Positions 1-12,010 of a DNA stretch of 64,000 nucleotides are shown piece by piece; within the stretch, counting starts at the first letter, position 1; every line of letters begins with the position of its first letter. Source of the DNA: Pisaster brevispinus (lineage: Eukaryota > Echinodermata > Asteroidea > Forcipulatida > Asteriidae); contig JAMKCF010000009.1 in the NCBI GenBank assembly GCA_023634235.1, positions 496,001-560,000 of the forward strand, given 5' to 3'. The notes under the pieces are model-generated. The model worked only from the letters and a program-made list of their open reading frames with translations. It was not told where the DNA came from and made no database searches. The translations under genes and the position numbers were made by a program.

Positions 1-51
1 TGGCCAGCCCCCCCCCCCTGGATTTTTTTTAAATGTCTGGTTATGTCACTG
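1..51. mobile_element. Right end of a MITE-like element, cut by window start
   Basis: The terminus reads TGGTTATGTCACTG and is the inverted partner of CAGTGGCGTAACC, which opens a related element at 8211 and again at 8392. The same right end recurs at 8605-8656. Only the last 51 bases lie in this window. Confidence 0.5.
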
Positions 52-625
52 AGTGTGCCAATCTGTGTATAAAAAAGGGATTGTACAAAGGTTTTCTGCA
101 TTCAGCTTAACTGGCTCAAAAAACATGAAGAAACTAGCTTGTACATTTTGTCATAGAAACAGATGACAGGGTGTAAAGACAGCCCAAGGTTTTTTTCACT
201 TTTATTTTACTCTTTAAAAGAATGTGGGTTATTTGTTTTTAATTACTTCCCCTATTCAAATACTATGTAATGTTTGGATGAAGATTCCTTTTTGCACCAA
301 ACCAATCTTGAAAAGTATGACTTTTGGTCCTCTTTCAATTGAAACTCTTGGATTTGTAATTTAGTAATTGTATGTCTTTTCGTCTTCATTTCTTTCTTTC
401 CTTTTTTTTGGGGGGGGATCAAGGAAAATACAATACTCATCTCCATTGCATGCCAGCAAATTTCAGATCAGATCAGATAATCAGACGACATCAGAGCAGA
501 TGACATCAGATGACATCTAGAAAGAGAGGGGCTTCACAAGAAAATAGAACCTGTAAAAGCAAAAAAACAAATGAAGTTGAGAGAAGTTCTAAACAATGTT
601 AGGCACTGTAGTCCCACTACCTTAC

Positions 626-2442
626 CTGAGCTTGCCGTAACTCACCAAACTCTGTGATCAACAGTGTCCCAGAAATGCCATCATTATACATTGTGTCATC
701 GGCAGTCAAGAATTTAAGCTACGCTACAAGAAGACAAAAATAGAAAAGGTTATTTCCTGTGAAAGAAAACTTGTTATTTGCTGCGGAAGAAAAAGGGTTA
801 TTTACAGAACTTACCAACCCTACCAAATACTGTACCTTTCTCCAGAGCTGTTAAAGAATGAATTTGATAGCTGTAAAAGTAAAAACTAAATGGTTATTTG
901 CTGTGGAAGGAAAATTGTTATGAGCTGTTGGAGAAAAATGGTTATTTGCTGTGGATGGAAACGGGTTAATCTTTGTCAGGATAACCGCTAACCACGGTGC
1001 ACCTAACCTTACCCATAGGGTCTACCACCTTACATTAATACTTTACCTCATACTTAACCTTGCAGCCTTGTTCTCTTGTTCCATCTTAGCACATCCTTCT
1101 GAAGTGGGATCGAGCATCATTGTCTTTGGTTCATGGCATACAGTAAACTTAGTCTTGGTTTCAATTAGTTTCTTTTAAAATTTTATGCATTCAGTCGGAG
1201 AACAGCACACTGTGAAAATGAACAAAATACTGTGCGCTTGAACCAAGACTAAGTAATACTGCCTATACATTACCTGCCTGAAGACTTCTCAACCTGTTAA
1301 GATGAAATGATTAGTGGTGTATTTTCTAGGCCTACACTGACAGTTACTCTAAGCCTTTTGTAATTCATTATTATTCATAACTTACCTTGTTACCAGTGTC
1401 TTCAATCTTCATGGCTGGTATCTCCAGTTCATCAAATAGCAGCACAGTCAAAAGAGAGTGGGTCATCATTTCTTTCTTTTTTCTTTTTTGGTATCTATTT
1501 TCTGTTGTTTACCTCAATAATTATCTAAAAGTAAAATAAATCGCATGCGCCCGAATACATTTACACTACAACACAATCTAAAGCTTGGATGGCATTCTTA
1601 GCTGGCAAAGGTTTTGTGGATATAAAGATTAAAATGAGGTTGATGTATAATGTGGCACTTAACCACATGATTCACTGGCAAGGATTTGTTTTACTTTATA
1701 GTCTACTCTTAACTAAGTGAAGACTAAGTCAAGAATACTGAACTGGTCTTTACTTAGTGCAAGATTACTTAGCAAAATTATATTGAGTGAAGATAACTTG
1801 CATGCCAATTTCTAATGATTGTGTAAATGTAGTAATTTGTAAAATTTGTATATTTACAAAAGATTTCATTTAATTTATTTAAATTGGTTTTGTCCAAGTG
1901 GTGATTATTTTGACAGTTATTTAAAAAAATTAAATCAACTACAAAATAAGGTTTTTTTATAGCCTTAATGTAAAGAACCAAGGTGGTTTTTGACAAACAT
2001 CACTTAGCAAAAAATAAAACATACATTACAAGGAGTGTTTTGGGCAGTGCCAGAACACTTTAAAATAAGGTCAAAGATGTTTAATTGATTTAATTATGAC
2101 AATATTTTAATTAAACATGACAATTGGTGACATCAGCTGTAACAACCCAGAGAAAACTTCCAGTGAATTGAGCCAAAATTTACTACAGTGCATCACTGGC
2201 CACGACCAACATGCAAAACAAGGAAATTGAACCATCTAGAATGATCAAGCAGGTGGCACCATCACCAAGAAAGACAAACAAGTTGACAACATCAACAAGC
2301 ACTCTGTTATGAATATTCTGTTTTAAGAAAAAGGAAAACCTGCAAGATTATTGGGAGAAATGTGGTTAGATCTTCGCTTACCGTTCGTTGTCTTCAATAC
2401 TTTGCCTTTACCTTTTGGCGAAACCATTACCACACAATCCAT
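626..2442 (-). CDS. Partial unrecognised gene, exon-like segments a-e (copy A)
   Basis: Five short segments with splice signals lie on the minus strand: a 2442-2382 (starts ATG, MDCVVMVSPKGK), b 1414-1386, c 1123-1047, d 870-815, e 718-626. Donors are GTAAGC, GTAAG, GTAAAG, GTAAGT and GTAAGG; each of b-e follows an AG. Segments a to d join in phase (a ends phase 1 and b completes an Ala codon; b to c is phase 0; c to d is phase 2). Segment d ends in phase 1, but e is open only in phase 0 (LKFLTADDTMYNDG), so that junction fails and either d or e is wrong or belongs to another transcript. Further exons would lie left of the window. All five are preserved in copy B. I do not recognise the protein. 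Splice sites were read by eye, so this could be a decayed gene. Confidence 0.35.
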
Positions 2443-3839
2443 AGATCAAAGTCTCTTCAAAATAGTGTCAAATTACTGAACTTTAGTTGAACGTAATTCA
2501 CCCGGTGCAGTGCTCTCCCAGTGCTTGTGGGCGTACTTCCTACTGGTGCGGTACTCTGAAGAGAGAGAGGTCAAGTTGTCCGACTATGCTGCAGTCATTG
2601 TCCAAGATGAAATTGAGTTCTTAGAGTCTTATGGTCGATATAAAGTCTCATGTTAATTCCGTGGAATTCGCAAGTCAGTCGGAGGCTCAACAGCGAAGGT
2701 GCATCCATTTTGAATGTATCATACACTACAGTCAATAGTTGTCGTCCGTGAAAATTCCACGCTCGACTTCGTGGAGCTCTTCAAGCTGGTTGCAAACTCA
2801 ACACAGAAAAAAAAACAGGTTTTCGAGAAACAGTACTCCATAAAAAGCCTTACTACTGTTGAAAGCTTCCCTTTGCAGGCGGTAATGTCTTGAAATGTCA
2901 AATTTTACCCAGTTTGAGCTCCTAAAATCCCGTGTAAAAAGTACGAAGTACGAAGAGCTGTTGACGTCCACATTCCCCATTTCAACACTATTATAACTGT
3001 GTCCAATTATAGCTTTTCAATACGCGTGCCCTAAATGTAATTTGCATAACAATGCAGCGGCATTCCTTATTTGCTACATCTCAAGATTTACTCCAGTTAC
3101 CAGAAGCTCCGCCCACTCGCTCTGCTCAGCTTTAAAGACACCTGTTGTTCTAAAATGTATTTTGAGCTTATTATAAAAAATCGAAAGAAACATTTTTTTT
3201 GCAGACTATGCCAAAAAAGGAAAGTTTGATATCTTTTCCTGCCAGTGAACCTCTAGCTTAAGATCTGAAACGATACTCCATCGAACCATCTCAAAATGTC
3301 ACTTTACTCTAGTTGCAACCAACCCCAACATATCCCTGTGTGCTGTCATAAAGATTGATTTCCATGACACAATATATTGGTCAGGCTATTGTCCCTTAAT
3401 TCTAGCCTCACTTTGGTTCTTTATGGGCAGAGAGAAACTGGACAACTCTACCGCGATACAGGACCTAGTACACAGACCAAATCAATGTTTCAGACTTTAT
3501 TGTTACATTTAATTTACTAGAGCTGCAACCTGTTCAATAGTTCATTCCCGTGAAACAAAAGGGAGCTAGGAAGGCAAATGATAGTTGAATAATCAGTTGT
3601 ATCGAGAAAAAGTTCCGTTGTGGCTGGCCACATTCATAGACTTGCAAACACGTATAAAAGATGATACTGATTTTAAAAATAGAGAGAGGGGCCAGTCTCT
3701 TTTCGCCTTGCCTCGTTTTGGTTTGGTTTAGTTAATAAAACAAACAAACGGATGAACAAATACCCCAACCAACAGCAAAAAAAAACCAAAACCCAAAACA
3801 AACAAAACAAAAACACGCAGAAACTGGTTGGCGGGCTTT
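2443..3839. other. 5' flank of the duplicated gene, then non-genic DNA
   Basis: About 2500-3100 is moderately GC-richer and duplicated at 11230-11990; as it lies upstream of exon-like segment a, it may hold the promoter, but I see no TATA box. From 3141 to 3839 I find no gene, only AT-rich sequence and a CAAAACAAA-type purine tract near 3730-3820. Confidence 0.3.
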
Positions 3840-5050
3840 TAGTACCCCTGCCCTAATACCAAACCCCCACCCACACCCTTCTCGATCTCTTGGTGAGGTT
3901 GTGGCTTCATGGATACTAGACTTTTGTTTACGGGTGGCGTGTTAAAAGCTGAAACCACTGTATGGATGCACCCTCTTGATTTGGCTTTAGAAGACTGCGC
4001 CTCTGCGGCAACCCGCAGTCCTTGAGAAATAAGACCAGTTGGTTCACAAACTTCGGATAAATTGCTTTTGGCTGGCCCATCACTGATAAAGTTTGAAGTA
4101 GCCTAAATCGTACAGCTCTGGCTGAAATGGACAAACTCTGACAATAGGAGGCGCTACGCAGTTTTAACGGTGTCATTTTTCCTCGTCTATTTCTAAAGTT
4201 TTCACAAGCAGCGACTGTTGACAGTCATACCAACAACCCTTGTAGGCCGATCAGCATTTATTTTACTTACTGTACCTGTACTTACTGTTTTTACTAAAAG
4301 CCAACAAAATAATATTAACAGTACTATTTCTAGGGTCTGACACCATCCCCATACACCAACACCCCCATCCAAAACGTCCTACCGTCGCATCCTTTCCCTA
4401 CCACCCTTCTTGATCCCTACGTGGTTTGGGGTTCATTAATGCTTGACTTCATAAGTTTGTAGTGTTACAAAACTACTTAATGACTTTTGAAGACTGAGCA
4501 ATAGGATAAGTGATGCCATGAACTTCATTAATTAAATTGCTTTTCGCTTGACCCACCACCGATAAAGTACAGTGGGACAAGACATGTTTTTCGCTTTAGC
4601 CGAAATCAGACCATGGAAGAAGGAAGTTCCTCCATGATCAGCCGTCGATTTCACCAAACTCTTCCTAACTTAGGATTAATCTTAGGACTTAGGACGAGTC
4701 CCAGCATTGCACTGTAAACATGTAAACCTTAAGATTAATCCTAAGTTAGGACTAGTTACTCGTCCTAACTTGAGATAGGATTAATCCTAGCGTTTCGTGA
4801 AATCGGCTGCAGACACATCACTTGTCGAAATGGACCAATTCCGACAACAGAGGGCGCTATGCAACTTTAACGGTGTTCTTGCTCATCTTATTTAAAAAAA
4901 GTTTTACCAAATAGCGAACTGATAAGCATTTATTTTAGTTACTACTAAATATTCTTTACTTAACCAATAAACAACACTATTTCAGGGTCTGACACCATCC
5001 CCCTACCCTAACACCCCCATCTACCCTCACAACCAACACCCCACCCTCAC
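3840..5050. repeat. Two adjacent diverged copies of a ~550-bp repeat
   Basis: Blocks about 3840-4390 and 4395-5050 share the same order of landmarks: an AATTGCTTTT stretch, GATAAAGT, AAATGGACAA or AAATGGACCAA, a GGCGCTA motif followed by TTTAACGGTGT, and a shared end at GGGTCTGACACCATCCCC. The second copy is longer because it carries the insertion at 4640-4810. No coding potential was found. Confidence 0.6.
4640..4810. mobile_element. Palindromic MITE inside the second repeat copy
   Basis: The ends are inverted: CAGCCGTCGATTTCAC at left and GTGAAATCGGCTG at right. The interior repeats TAGGATTAATCTTAGGA-type words in both orientations and contains GGACGAGT and its complement ACTCGTCC. It interrupts homology with the sister copy at 3840-4390, which supports a mobile origin. 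It has no coding sequence. Confidence 0.65.
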
Positions 5051-6558
5051 AGTGACATCAAAACTCCCTACCATCACATCTTCCCTTAACCGATAACACC
5101 CTCCCCTACCCTCGCACCCAACACTATATCCTAACAACCAGCTATCAATACCAATGAACCTATCCCTACTGACCCTCACACCCATCCCAACCCACCCCTT
5201 CATAGCTATGACTTCATACTGAAAATGTGAATTTCAGTCATTACTAATAAGCCAGCACTTAGTTTTCATGTCGTTTTGTGAGATAATTAGTGCTGCAAGT
5301 TATCTTGTTCTATAGAAATACAAGTCGACTTGGCAACATAAACTGTCTCATTATCTGACTGAGAAGCAAATTTTGTAAAGCATTGAAGATTATTTAGTTC
5401 TCCATTGAGATTTAAAAACTATTTATACTAATCTTAGATTAAAATTTATTGTTGAATCCCCTTCTGCACTTATTCCCATCCCATCACGCTCCCCGCCCCC
5501 CCCAAAAAAAATCTTACTGTTGCGCCCTCTTGCGGCCAAGCAACTGTATTCAAGATGAGGCAAACAGAAGTTATTGAGTTTAGAGTCAAATCCCCTAAAT
5601 TCAGAGCAAACTAGTCCAAAGAGTTCAACATTGCACCCAATTTCATAAAGTCCTAAAAGAAACAACTCTCAGATACTACTTGTCACTGTATCACATTCTT
5701 TTATTTGTCTTCTACTCCTACTAAAATGAACATTAAAACTTAGTTTTAACAAATTAATATTAATCAATGCTTTGTTTGAGTTATATGCTTAAACAGTTTT
5801 AAGTTCTATTTTTCGTTTTAACTCTCCAGTATCGATTAAACGTAAGGTCTAATAACCCCAGATACAAATTTATCAAAAACAGATGCTGTAATTTCTTATT
5901 TTAGGAACCGCTTACATTGCATGTATAGTTTTTGATTGGTTTTTGGTTTGTTTGTTTTTTCTTTGTCACAGTGCTTCACTACCTGGTAAGGAGAATAAAA
6001 CATTATCAAAGTACAAGTTTGGAAAGCATTTCGATAGTTATTTTTCGTTCAAATGGTTCCTCTACTGTTTTATACCCTTAAAAAAATAACCATAAAATTT
6101 GCATTTTTTCAAACAGCTACTTATTCTATACTTTACCTTAGTATCAAAAGTAATCAAACTGATTTATGACAACTAAAGTCATCCACAGATATCTTGATTT
6201 TTTTTTTTTTTTTAACTTTCCCGTGGCTTTAACTTTTATCTTGAAAATCATTGTTTTTCACTCTGATAATAATGGTCTATCCAGTGTGCCTTGTCATCAA
6301 CAAGATGTATTTGGTGCTCGATATGTGGCATGCTGTACCCCCTCCCTTCCATTAGGTCTTCATTGTGTTCTTGAAATCTCAGGGGTTCTTTTTTTTTAAG
6401 GGGGGGGGGGGTTGGGGTTGGGGAGGTACTTAGAGGGTAACAGTGTGTTAGATCAGACTCCCTCTGCCACATATCGAGCTTGGTAGTGGCCTCCATCACC
6501 ACTGACAGCCCAGGACTGATCCTCCTACTGTAACTGCAGGAACCCTGCATGAAGCAAG
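5051..6558. other. Non-genic AT-rich DNA
   Basis: No gene or exon chain could be supported. A CCCTACC-rich stretch lies at 5000-5200, and a TGCGCCCTCTTGCGGC motif sits at 5521-5536 (see the similar motifs in the 7-kb units). Homopolymer T and G runs lie near 6200 and 6400. Confidence 0.4.
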
Positions 6559-6817
6559 TTATACCAAAGATTATAGGGCATCGAAGGCCAAAGATGGGGA
6601 ACTGGGGCTCTATCTATTGCTGGAATGTGAAATACCCATGGTGCCATTTCAGCAAGCAAATGTTTTGTTATGATTATTAATAGCAATGGTCATTGTCTGC
6701 ACTAATCTATTGTTGCATCAAAGGAGCTTCTTGCTGAGATGGTGTCAAGTGCACATTCCACATTTCAGCCAGAGTTCCCCATCTTGTGCCATCGGTGCTC
6801 TATAATCTTTGGTTATA
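6559..6817. mobile_element. Inverted-repeat MITE-like element
   Basis: The left arm (6559-6657, starting TTATACCAAAGATTATAG) is the imperfect reverse complement of the right arm (about 6725-6817, ending ATAATCTTTGGTTATA). Arms of about 95 bp flank an AT-rich centre of about 65 bp. There is no ORF. Confidence 0.65.
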
Positions 6818-7032
6818 CTCGGAGCTTTTCGAGTCCCATGTCAAGAAGTGCACTGGAACCATGGGTTGGAATTGAACCCACATATTTTTTACGTGCTCTA
6901 TAAAGTGTTCAAGACGAAGAGAGGTTTGGGTTCAATTCCCACTTCAGGTTTCTGGGTATTTTTACCACCGGAATAGAAAGCACAGAGTATACAGTGCTAC
7001 TGCTATGACAGGTAGGTGATGGGCTTGCATCT

Positions 7033-7275
7033 TCAATGATACTTGAGAATTAGTACACAGTCAGAGTACGTCAGGAGAAACATATTTGGCTATAAGGCAA
7101 TCACAGATTTGTTCTTAAAAATGTAGGTGGAATAATGAGCAATGGCAGTCATTTTGGAAACTACTTGTTATTGTATGCGTATTTTTTTCAAAAGACAAAT
7201 CTGCAATGGCCCTACAGCCAATGTATTGTTCATAACATTCTCTGACTGTGTGCCAAATTCAATGCTTGTATCATC
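7033..7275. mobile_element. Inverted-repeat MITE-like element
   Basis: The left arm contains ACACAGTCAGAG and GGCTATAAGGCAATCACAG; the right arm contains their complements, ending CTCTGACTGTGTG. Outer bases CAATGATAC and GTATCATC extend the pairing. Arms of about 85-90 bp surround a short loop. There is no ORF. Confidence 0.65.
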
Positions 7276-7694
7276 AAAGGTACAATTTCTATAATATTCT
7301 CCCTATCTGCCCCACTATTATCACTACTTAGAGTAGCTTTTTTGGTATTAAACTATTAAATTATCTTGATAATAATTTTTCTCAAATTCCACTGAATTAT
7401 TTTAAAGGCGACTACACAGCAAACTACTTTTAGGTGCTAATGATGCTGGATCAATCCAGCCACCTTATCAGTGAAATGGCTGTTGAGATTAGCAGATGGC
7501 TTAAGAAAGTGACAACATAGTCAAGATGGCGTCTCATCAAGTCTTATCTTGTAGCTCGTTTTTCTAGTTGTGCACATGAAGATCATTTGTTGAAAACCAC
7601 AGCTTAAGCCTTTTTGAGGTCCTAAACCAAATTTTTCTGATTTCCAAATTACAGATGGAGACCAAACTATAGCCTTTAAAGGGGCTGTGTTGTC

Positions 7695-7861
7695 ATGATC
7701 AAAGCAGGCCTGTGGTTGTACATGGAATTGAGAACTCATACCCAGTTACAGCACACACACACCCTCTCTCCATCCATAAATGATACGGAGGGGCGCATGC
7801 ATGCAGTAACTGGGTTAGAGTTCATACTTCCATGTAGAGCCACATGTCTGCTCTGATCATA
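7695..7861. mobile_element. Inverted-repeat element with CA-rich loop
   Basis: The left arm begins CATGATCAAAGCAGGCC and includes CCCAGTTACAG. The right arm includes GTAACTGGG and ends TCTGCTCTGATCAT. Arms of about 60 bp flank a loop of about 40 bp with an ACACAC run. An ORF-like stretch upstream (7521-7739, minus) runs into the arm and is not taken as a gene. Confidence 0.6.
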
Positions 7862-8210
7862 AGCCTAAGCGCTCGTTCAAAAACCCACAAGTCACTCTAA
7901 AGAATGATAAAGAGATGGATGCATTGGCTCTGCAGAGTGCTCCCTCTGTCTCCATCCCTCTCTCTCTCTCTCTGATGATCTCTCAGATGACCTACACTGA
8001 CCTCTTCACTTTAGATGGCGAGTTGACCTGTAACAGTGACCTCAGTCTCGTACATGTGTTCGGTGAAGTCTTCACATCCAGCACTAATTGCAAAAATTTG
8101 TAAATAACCACCAACTCTGTTAGAATGTGGTGTTTCTGGGAAAACTGAGCAAATAATATAGTGTTAAAAAAATGCTATACTGTCACTAAGAGAAACTCTG
8201 TCAGTGTATT
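7862..8210. other. Non-genic DNA with a TC microsatellite
   Basis: A (TC)n run lies at about 7958-7974. No exon or element boundary was found otherwise. Confidence 0.4.
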
Positions 8211-8656
8211 CAGTGGCGTAACCGGGGGGGGGGGGGGGGGGGGTGTGTTTCCCCCAGAACGACCCTTGCCCTCCCTCCCCCCAAATGAGAATGAAACAAT
8301 GCACAAATGAATGGTTCGATACACTAAATGGACCCCCTTAATTATGTCTTTGCCCCCACCTGACTCCCCCAAGTGAAAATGTATGTTTAGTCAGTGGCGT
8401 AACCAGGGGGTGCAGTAGCCTCCATCCCCCATGCTCAGAGCACCGTTTAGGAACCAATGCTGTACCAGCACTTATACTCAGTAGCCTAATTACAGGGAGT
8501 CAGGGGTGCAGGGTCCCCCTCCCCCTTAATGAGATTGAAACAATGCCCAAATGAATGGTTTGATACATCAAATAGCCTCCTCAATTAAGTCTTTGCCCAT
8601 GCTTGGCCAGCCCCCCCCCCCCCCCGATTTTTTTTAAATGTCTGGTTATGTCACTG
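8211..8656. mobile_element. MITE with tandem left halves, CAGTGGCGTAACC termini
   Basis: CAGTGGCGTAACC occurs at 8211 and 8392, each followed by a G-run and by a similar interior (GAAACAATGC, AAATGAATGGTT). The right terminus TGGTTATGTCACTG ends at 8656 and is the inverted complement with two changes. The first copy lacks its own right end, so this looks like one element with a duplicated left half or two copies fused. The right end continues into segmental copy B. Confidence 0.6.
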
Positions 8657-11600
8657 AGTGTGCCAATCTGTGTTTCAACAAGGGATTGTACAAAGGTTTT
8701 CTGCATTCAGCTTAACTGGCTCAAAAAACATGAAGAAACTAGCTTGCACATTTTGTCATAGAAACAGATGACAGGGTGTAAAGACAGCCCAGGTTTTTTT
8801 TCACTCTTTCATTTAAATACTCTTTAAAAGAATGTGGGTTTTTTTTGTTTTTATTTACTTCCCCTATTCAAATACTATGTAATGTTTGGATGAAGACTCC
8901 TTTTTACACCAAACCAATCTTGAAAAGTATTACTTTTGGTTCTCTTTCAATTGAAACTCTTGGATTTTGTAATTTAGTAATTGTATGTCTTTTCGTCTTC
9001 ATTTCTTTCTTCTTCTTTTTTTTTTTTTTGGGGGGGGGGAAATCAAGAAAAATACAATACCCGTCTCCATTGCATGCCAGCTAAACTCAGATCAGATCAG
9101 AACATCAGATGACATCTATGAAGAGAGGGTCTTCACAAGAAAATAGAACCTGTAAAAGCAAAAAAACAAGTGAAGTTGAGAGAAGTTCTAAACAATGTTA
9201 GGCACTGTAGTCCCACTACCTTACCTGAGCTTGCCGTAACTCACCAAACTCTGTGATAGACAGTGTCCCAGAAATGCCATCATTATACATTGTGTCATTG
9301 GCAGCCAAGAATTTAAGCTACAAAAAGACAAAAATAGAAAAGGTTATATTCTGTGAAAGAAAGGTTGTCATTTGCTGCGGAAGGAAAAAGGGTTACTTAC
9401 AGAACTTACCAATTCTACCAAATACTGTACCTTTCTCCAGAGCTGTTAAAGAATGAATTTGATAGCTGTAAAAGTAAAAACTATATGGTTATTTGCTGTG
9501 GAAGGAAAATTGTTATGAGCTGTTGGAGAAAAATGGTTATTTGCTGTGGATGGAAACGGGTTAATCTTTGTCAGGATAACCGCTTACCACGGTGCACCTA
9601 ACCTTACCAAGAAGGGTCTACCACCTTACATTGATACTTTACCTCATACTTAACCTTGCAGCCTTGTTCTCTTGTTCCATCTTAGCACATCCCTCTGAAG
9701 TGGGATCAAGCATCATTCTCTTTGGTTCATGGCATACAGTAAAACTTAGTCTTGGTTTCAATTAGTTTCTCTTAAAATTTTATGCATTTAGTGAGTCTTT
9801 GTTGGAGAACAGCACACTGTAAAACTTCAACATGTTTGTGTACAAAATACCGTGCGCTTGAACCAAGACTAAGTAATACTGCCTATACATTACCTGCCTG
9901 AAGACTTCTCAACCTGTTAAGAGGAAATGATTAGTGGTGTATTTTCTAGGCCTACAGTGACAGTTACTCTAAGCCTTTTGTAATTCCTTATTATTCATAA
10001 CTTACCTTGTTACCAGTGTCTTCAATCTTCATTGCTGGTATCTCCAGTTCATCAAATAGCAGCACGGTCAATAGAGAGGGTCATTATTACCTTCCTTTCT
10101 TTTATCTTTTGGTAATTTTGTGTCCCTTGTTTGCTTAAAAAATTACCTTAAGTATTAAATCGCATGCGCCTGTATACATTTGACACAACAATTACTCAAT
10201 CTAAAGATTGATAATTGATGTTCTTGGCTGGCATGTGCCTTTGTTGTCTTAGAGCGTAGAAGGGGGGTTGTTGGATAAAGTAGTGCTTAGCCACATGATT
10301 TATTGACAAGGTTTTGTTTGAATTTATAAACTACTCTAGTTAAGGGAAGACTATTTAAGTCGAGAATATAATTTATTGGTCTTCACAAGTGTTTTTGCAT
10401 GATACACAGCAAATTTTTGTTTTTGGGTGTGGGAAACTTACATTTCAATTTCTAATATTATTTTCTAATCATTTTATTTATTTGTATAGATTTGTTGTCT
10501 ATTAAGTTGTGCTTATTTTGACAGTTATTTTAAAATTTAAAACAACTACATTCTATGATTTTCTTTGAAGGTCTTTGTCAAACTTATCAGTAAGCAAAAA
10601 ATAAAACAAACATTGTATTTAGAAGAGGTGTTGTGGGCAGTGCCAGAACACTTTAAAATAAGGTCAAAGATGTTTAAATGAATTACAAAATTTTAGTTAA
10701 ACATGACAACTGATGACATCAGCTTATAACAACCCAGAGAGAACGTCCTATGAATTGAGCAAAAAATTACTACAGTGCATCACTGGCCACGACCAACATG
10801 CAAAACAAGGAAATTGAACCATCTAGAATGATCAAGCAGGTGGCAACATCACCAAGAAAGACAATACAAGTTGACAACATCAACAAGCACTCTGTTAAAT
10901 ATTCTGTATTCAAGAAAAAGAAAACCTGCAAGATTATTGGGAGAAATGTGGTTAGATCTTCGCTTACCGTTCGTTGCCTTCAATACTTTGTCTTTACCTT
11001 TTGGCGAAACCATTACCACACAATCCATAGATCAAAGTCTCTTCAAAATAGTGTCAAATTACTGAACTTTCCATTGGTTTACAGGTAGAGTTTTTAGAAA
11101 CCAAGAATTTTACTGTCAAAAGTTTAGTTCAGTTTTTAAAATTGGAACCTCAAAGGGGATTCATTCCACCGACAACACTCTCCATCACTACAGTCAGATG
11201 AACTCATTCTCTCTTGGATGAACACTGAGGAGTTAACTCCAACAGCTCTCCCGGAACTGGCAGGTGTAGTCCACCCGGTGCGGAGATCAACCAGGGCTAG
11301 CAGGCGTAGTTCCCCTTGTAAGGTGCTCTCCCGTTGCTGGCGGGCGTTGTTGCCCCTGGCGCGGCACTCTGAACAGAGAGAATTGTTTTCCGACTTTGCT
11401 GCTGTCATGGTCCAAGAAGAAGTTTGATATTATTCGCTAAGTTCTCAGAGTTTTAAGGTGGACGTTATTTAAGAAGGCTCATGCTAGTTATTCCGTGAAA
11501 CTCGCAAGCCAGTCGGAGGCTCAACAGCGAAGTTCCATCCATTTTGAATGTATCATACACTACAGTCAATAGTTGTCGTCCGTGAAAATTCCACGCTCGA

Positions 11601-12010
11601 CTTCGTGGAGCTCTCCAAGCTGGTTGCAAATTCAACACAGAATAAGCAGGTTTTCGAGAAACAGTACTCTATGTAAAGCCTTACTAATGTTGAAATGTTC
11701 CCTTTGCAGGTGATAATGTTGTAAAATGTCAATTTTTGTCCAGTCTTCGTTCCTCAAATCCCGTGAAAAAGCGGAAAGTACCAAGCTGACGTCTGCGGCT
11801 GTCCTGTTGAAAAAAAACTGCAACACTATAACTGTGTCGAAATACAGCATTTCGGCGCGCGCGCCCCAAAATAATTTGCATAACAATGCAACTTTCCTTG
11901 TTTCCTTGCTTTCCTTGTTTGTCAGTGCTCAACTTGAGGAATGCAAGGCTTCACGCAGGTGGCGGAAGCCCCGCCCACTTGCTCGCCGTTTCTGCTCTGT
12001 TTGAAAGCGG
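8605..12010. repeat. Segmental duplication, copy B (partner 1-3140)
   Basis: This block is collinear with 1-3140 at a distance of 8.6 to 8.9 kb; small insertions in this copy (for example near 11240-11330) account for the drift. It carries the same five exon-like segments with the same splice signals. Both copies have the same orientation. Confidence 0.85.
9225..11028 (-). CDS. Partial unrecognised gene, exon-like segments a-e (copy B)
   Basis: The segments match copy A in length: a 11028-10968 (61 nt), b 10034-10006 (29 nt), c 9719-9643 (77 nt), d 9465-9410 (56 nt), e 9317-9225 (93 nt). Donor and acceptor dinucleotides are all kept. Changes from copy A are mostly substitutions that keep the frame open: G to D and T to A in a, T to R at the start of c, V to I in d, and T to A, D to N and L to S in e. 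The d-to-e phase conflict is the same as in copy A. I do not recognise the product. Downstream of e a MITE follows within about 570 bases, and I found no further exons, so this copy may be truncated at its 3' end. Confidence 0.35.

Larger units (their letters stand above)
1..3140. repeat. Segmental duplication, copy A (partner 8605-12010)
   Basis: From position 1 the sequence runs collinear with 8605 onward for about 3.1 kb, with small indels and roughly 3-6% mismatch by eye. The match includes the MITE end, the exon-like segments described separately and the flank near 2700-3100. It fades where both copies read a CCGCCCACT-like string (about 3110 and 11970). Copy A may start left of the window. 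Confidence 0.85.

Noticed and set aside
11136..11408. 90-codon minus-strand open frame in the duplicated block
   Set aside because: The matching sequence in copy A (about 2500-2640) has an early in-frame stop and a missing segment, so the frame is not conserved.
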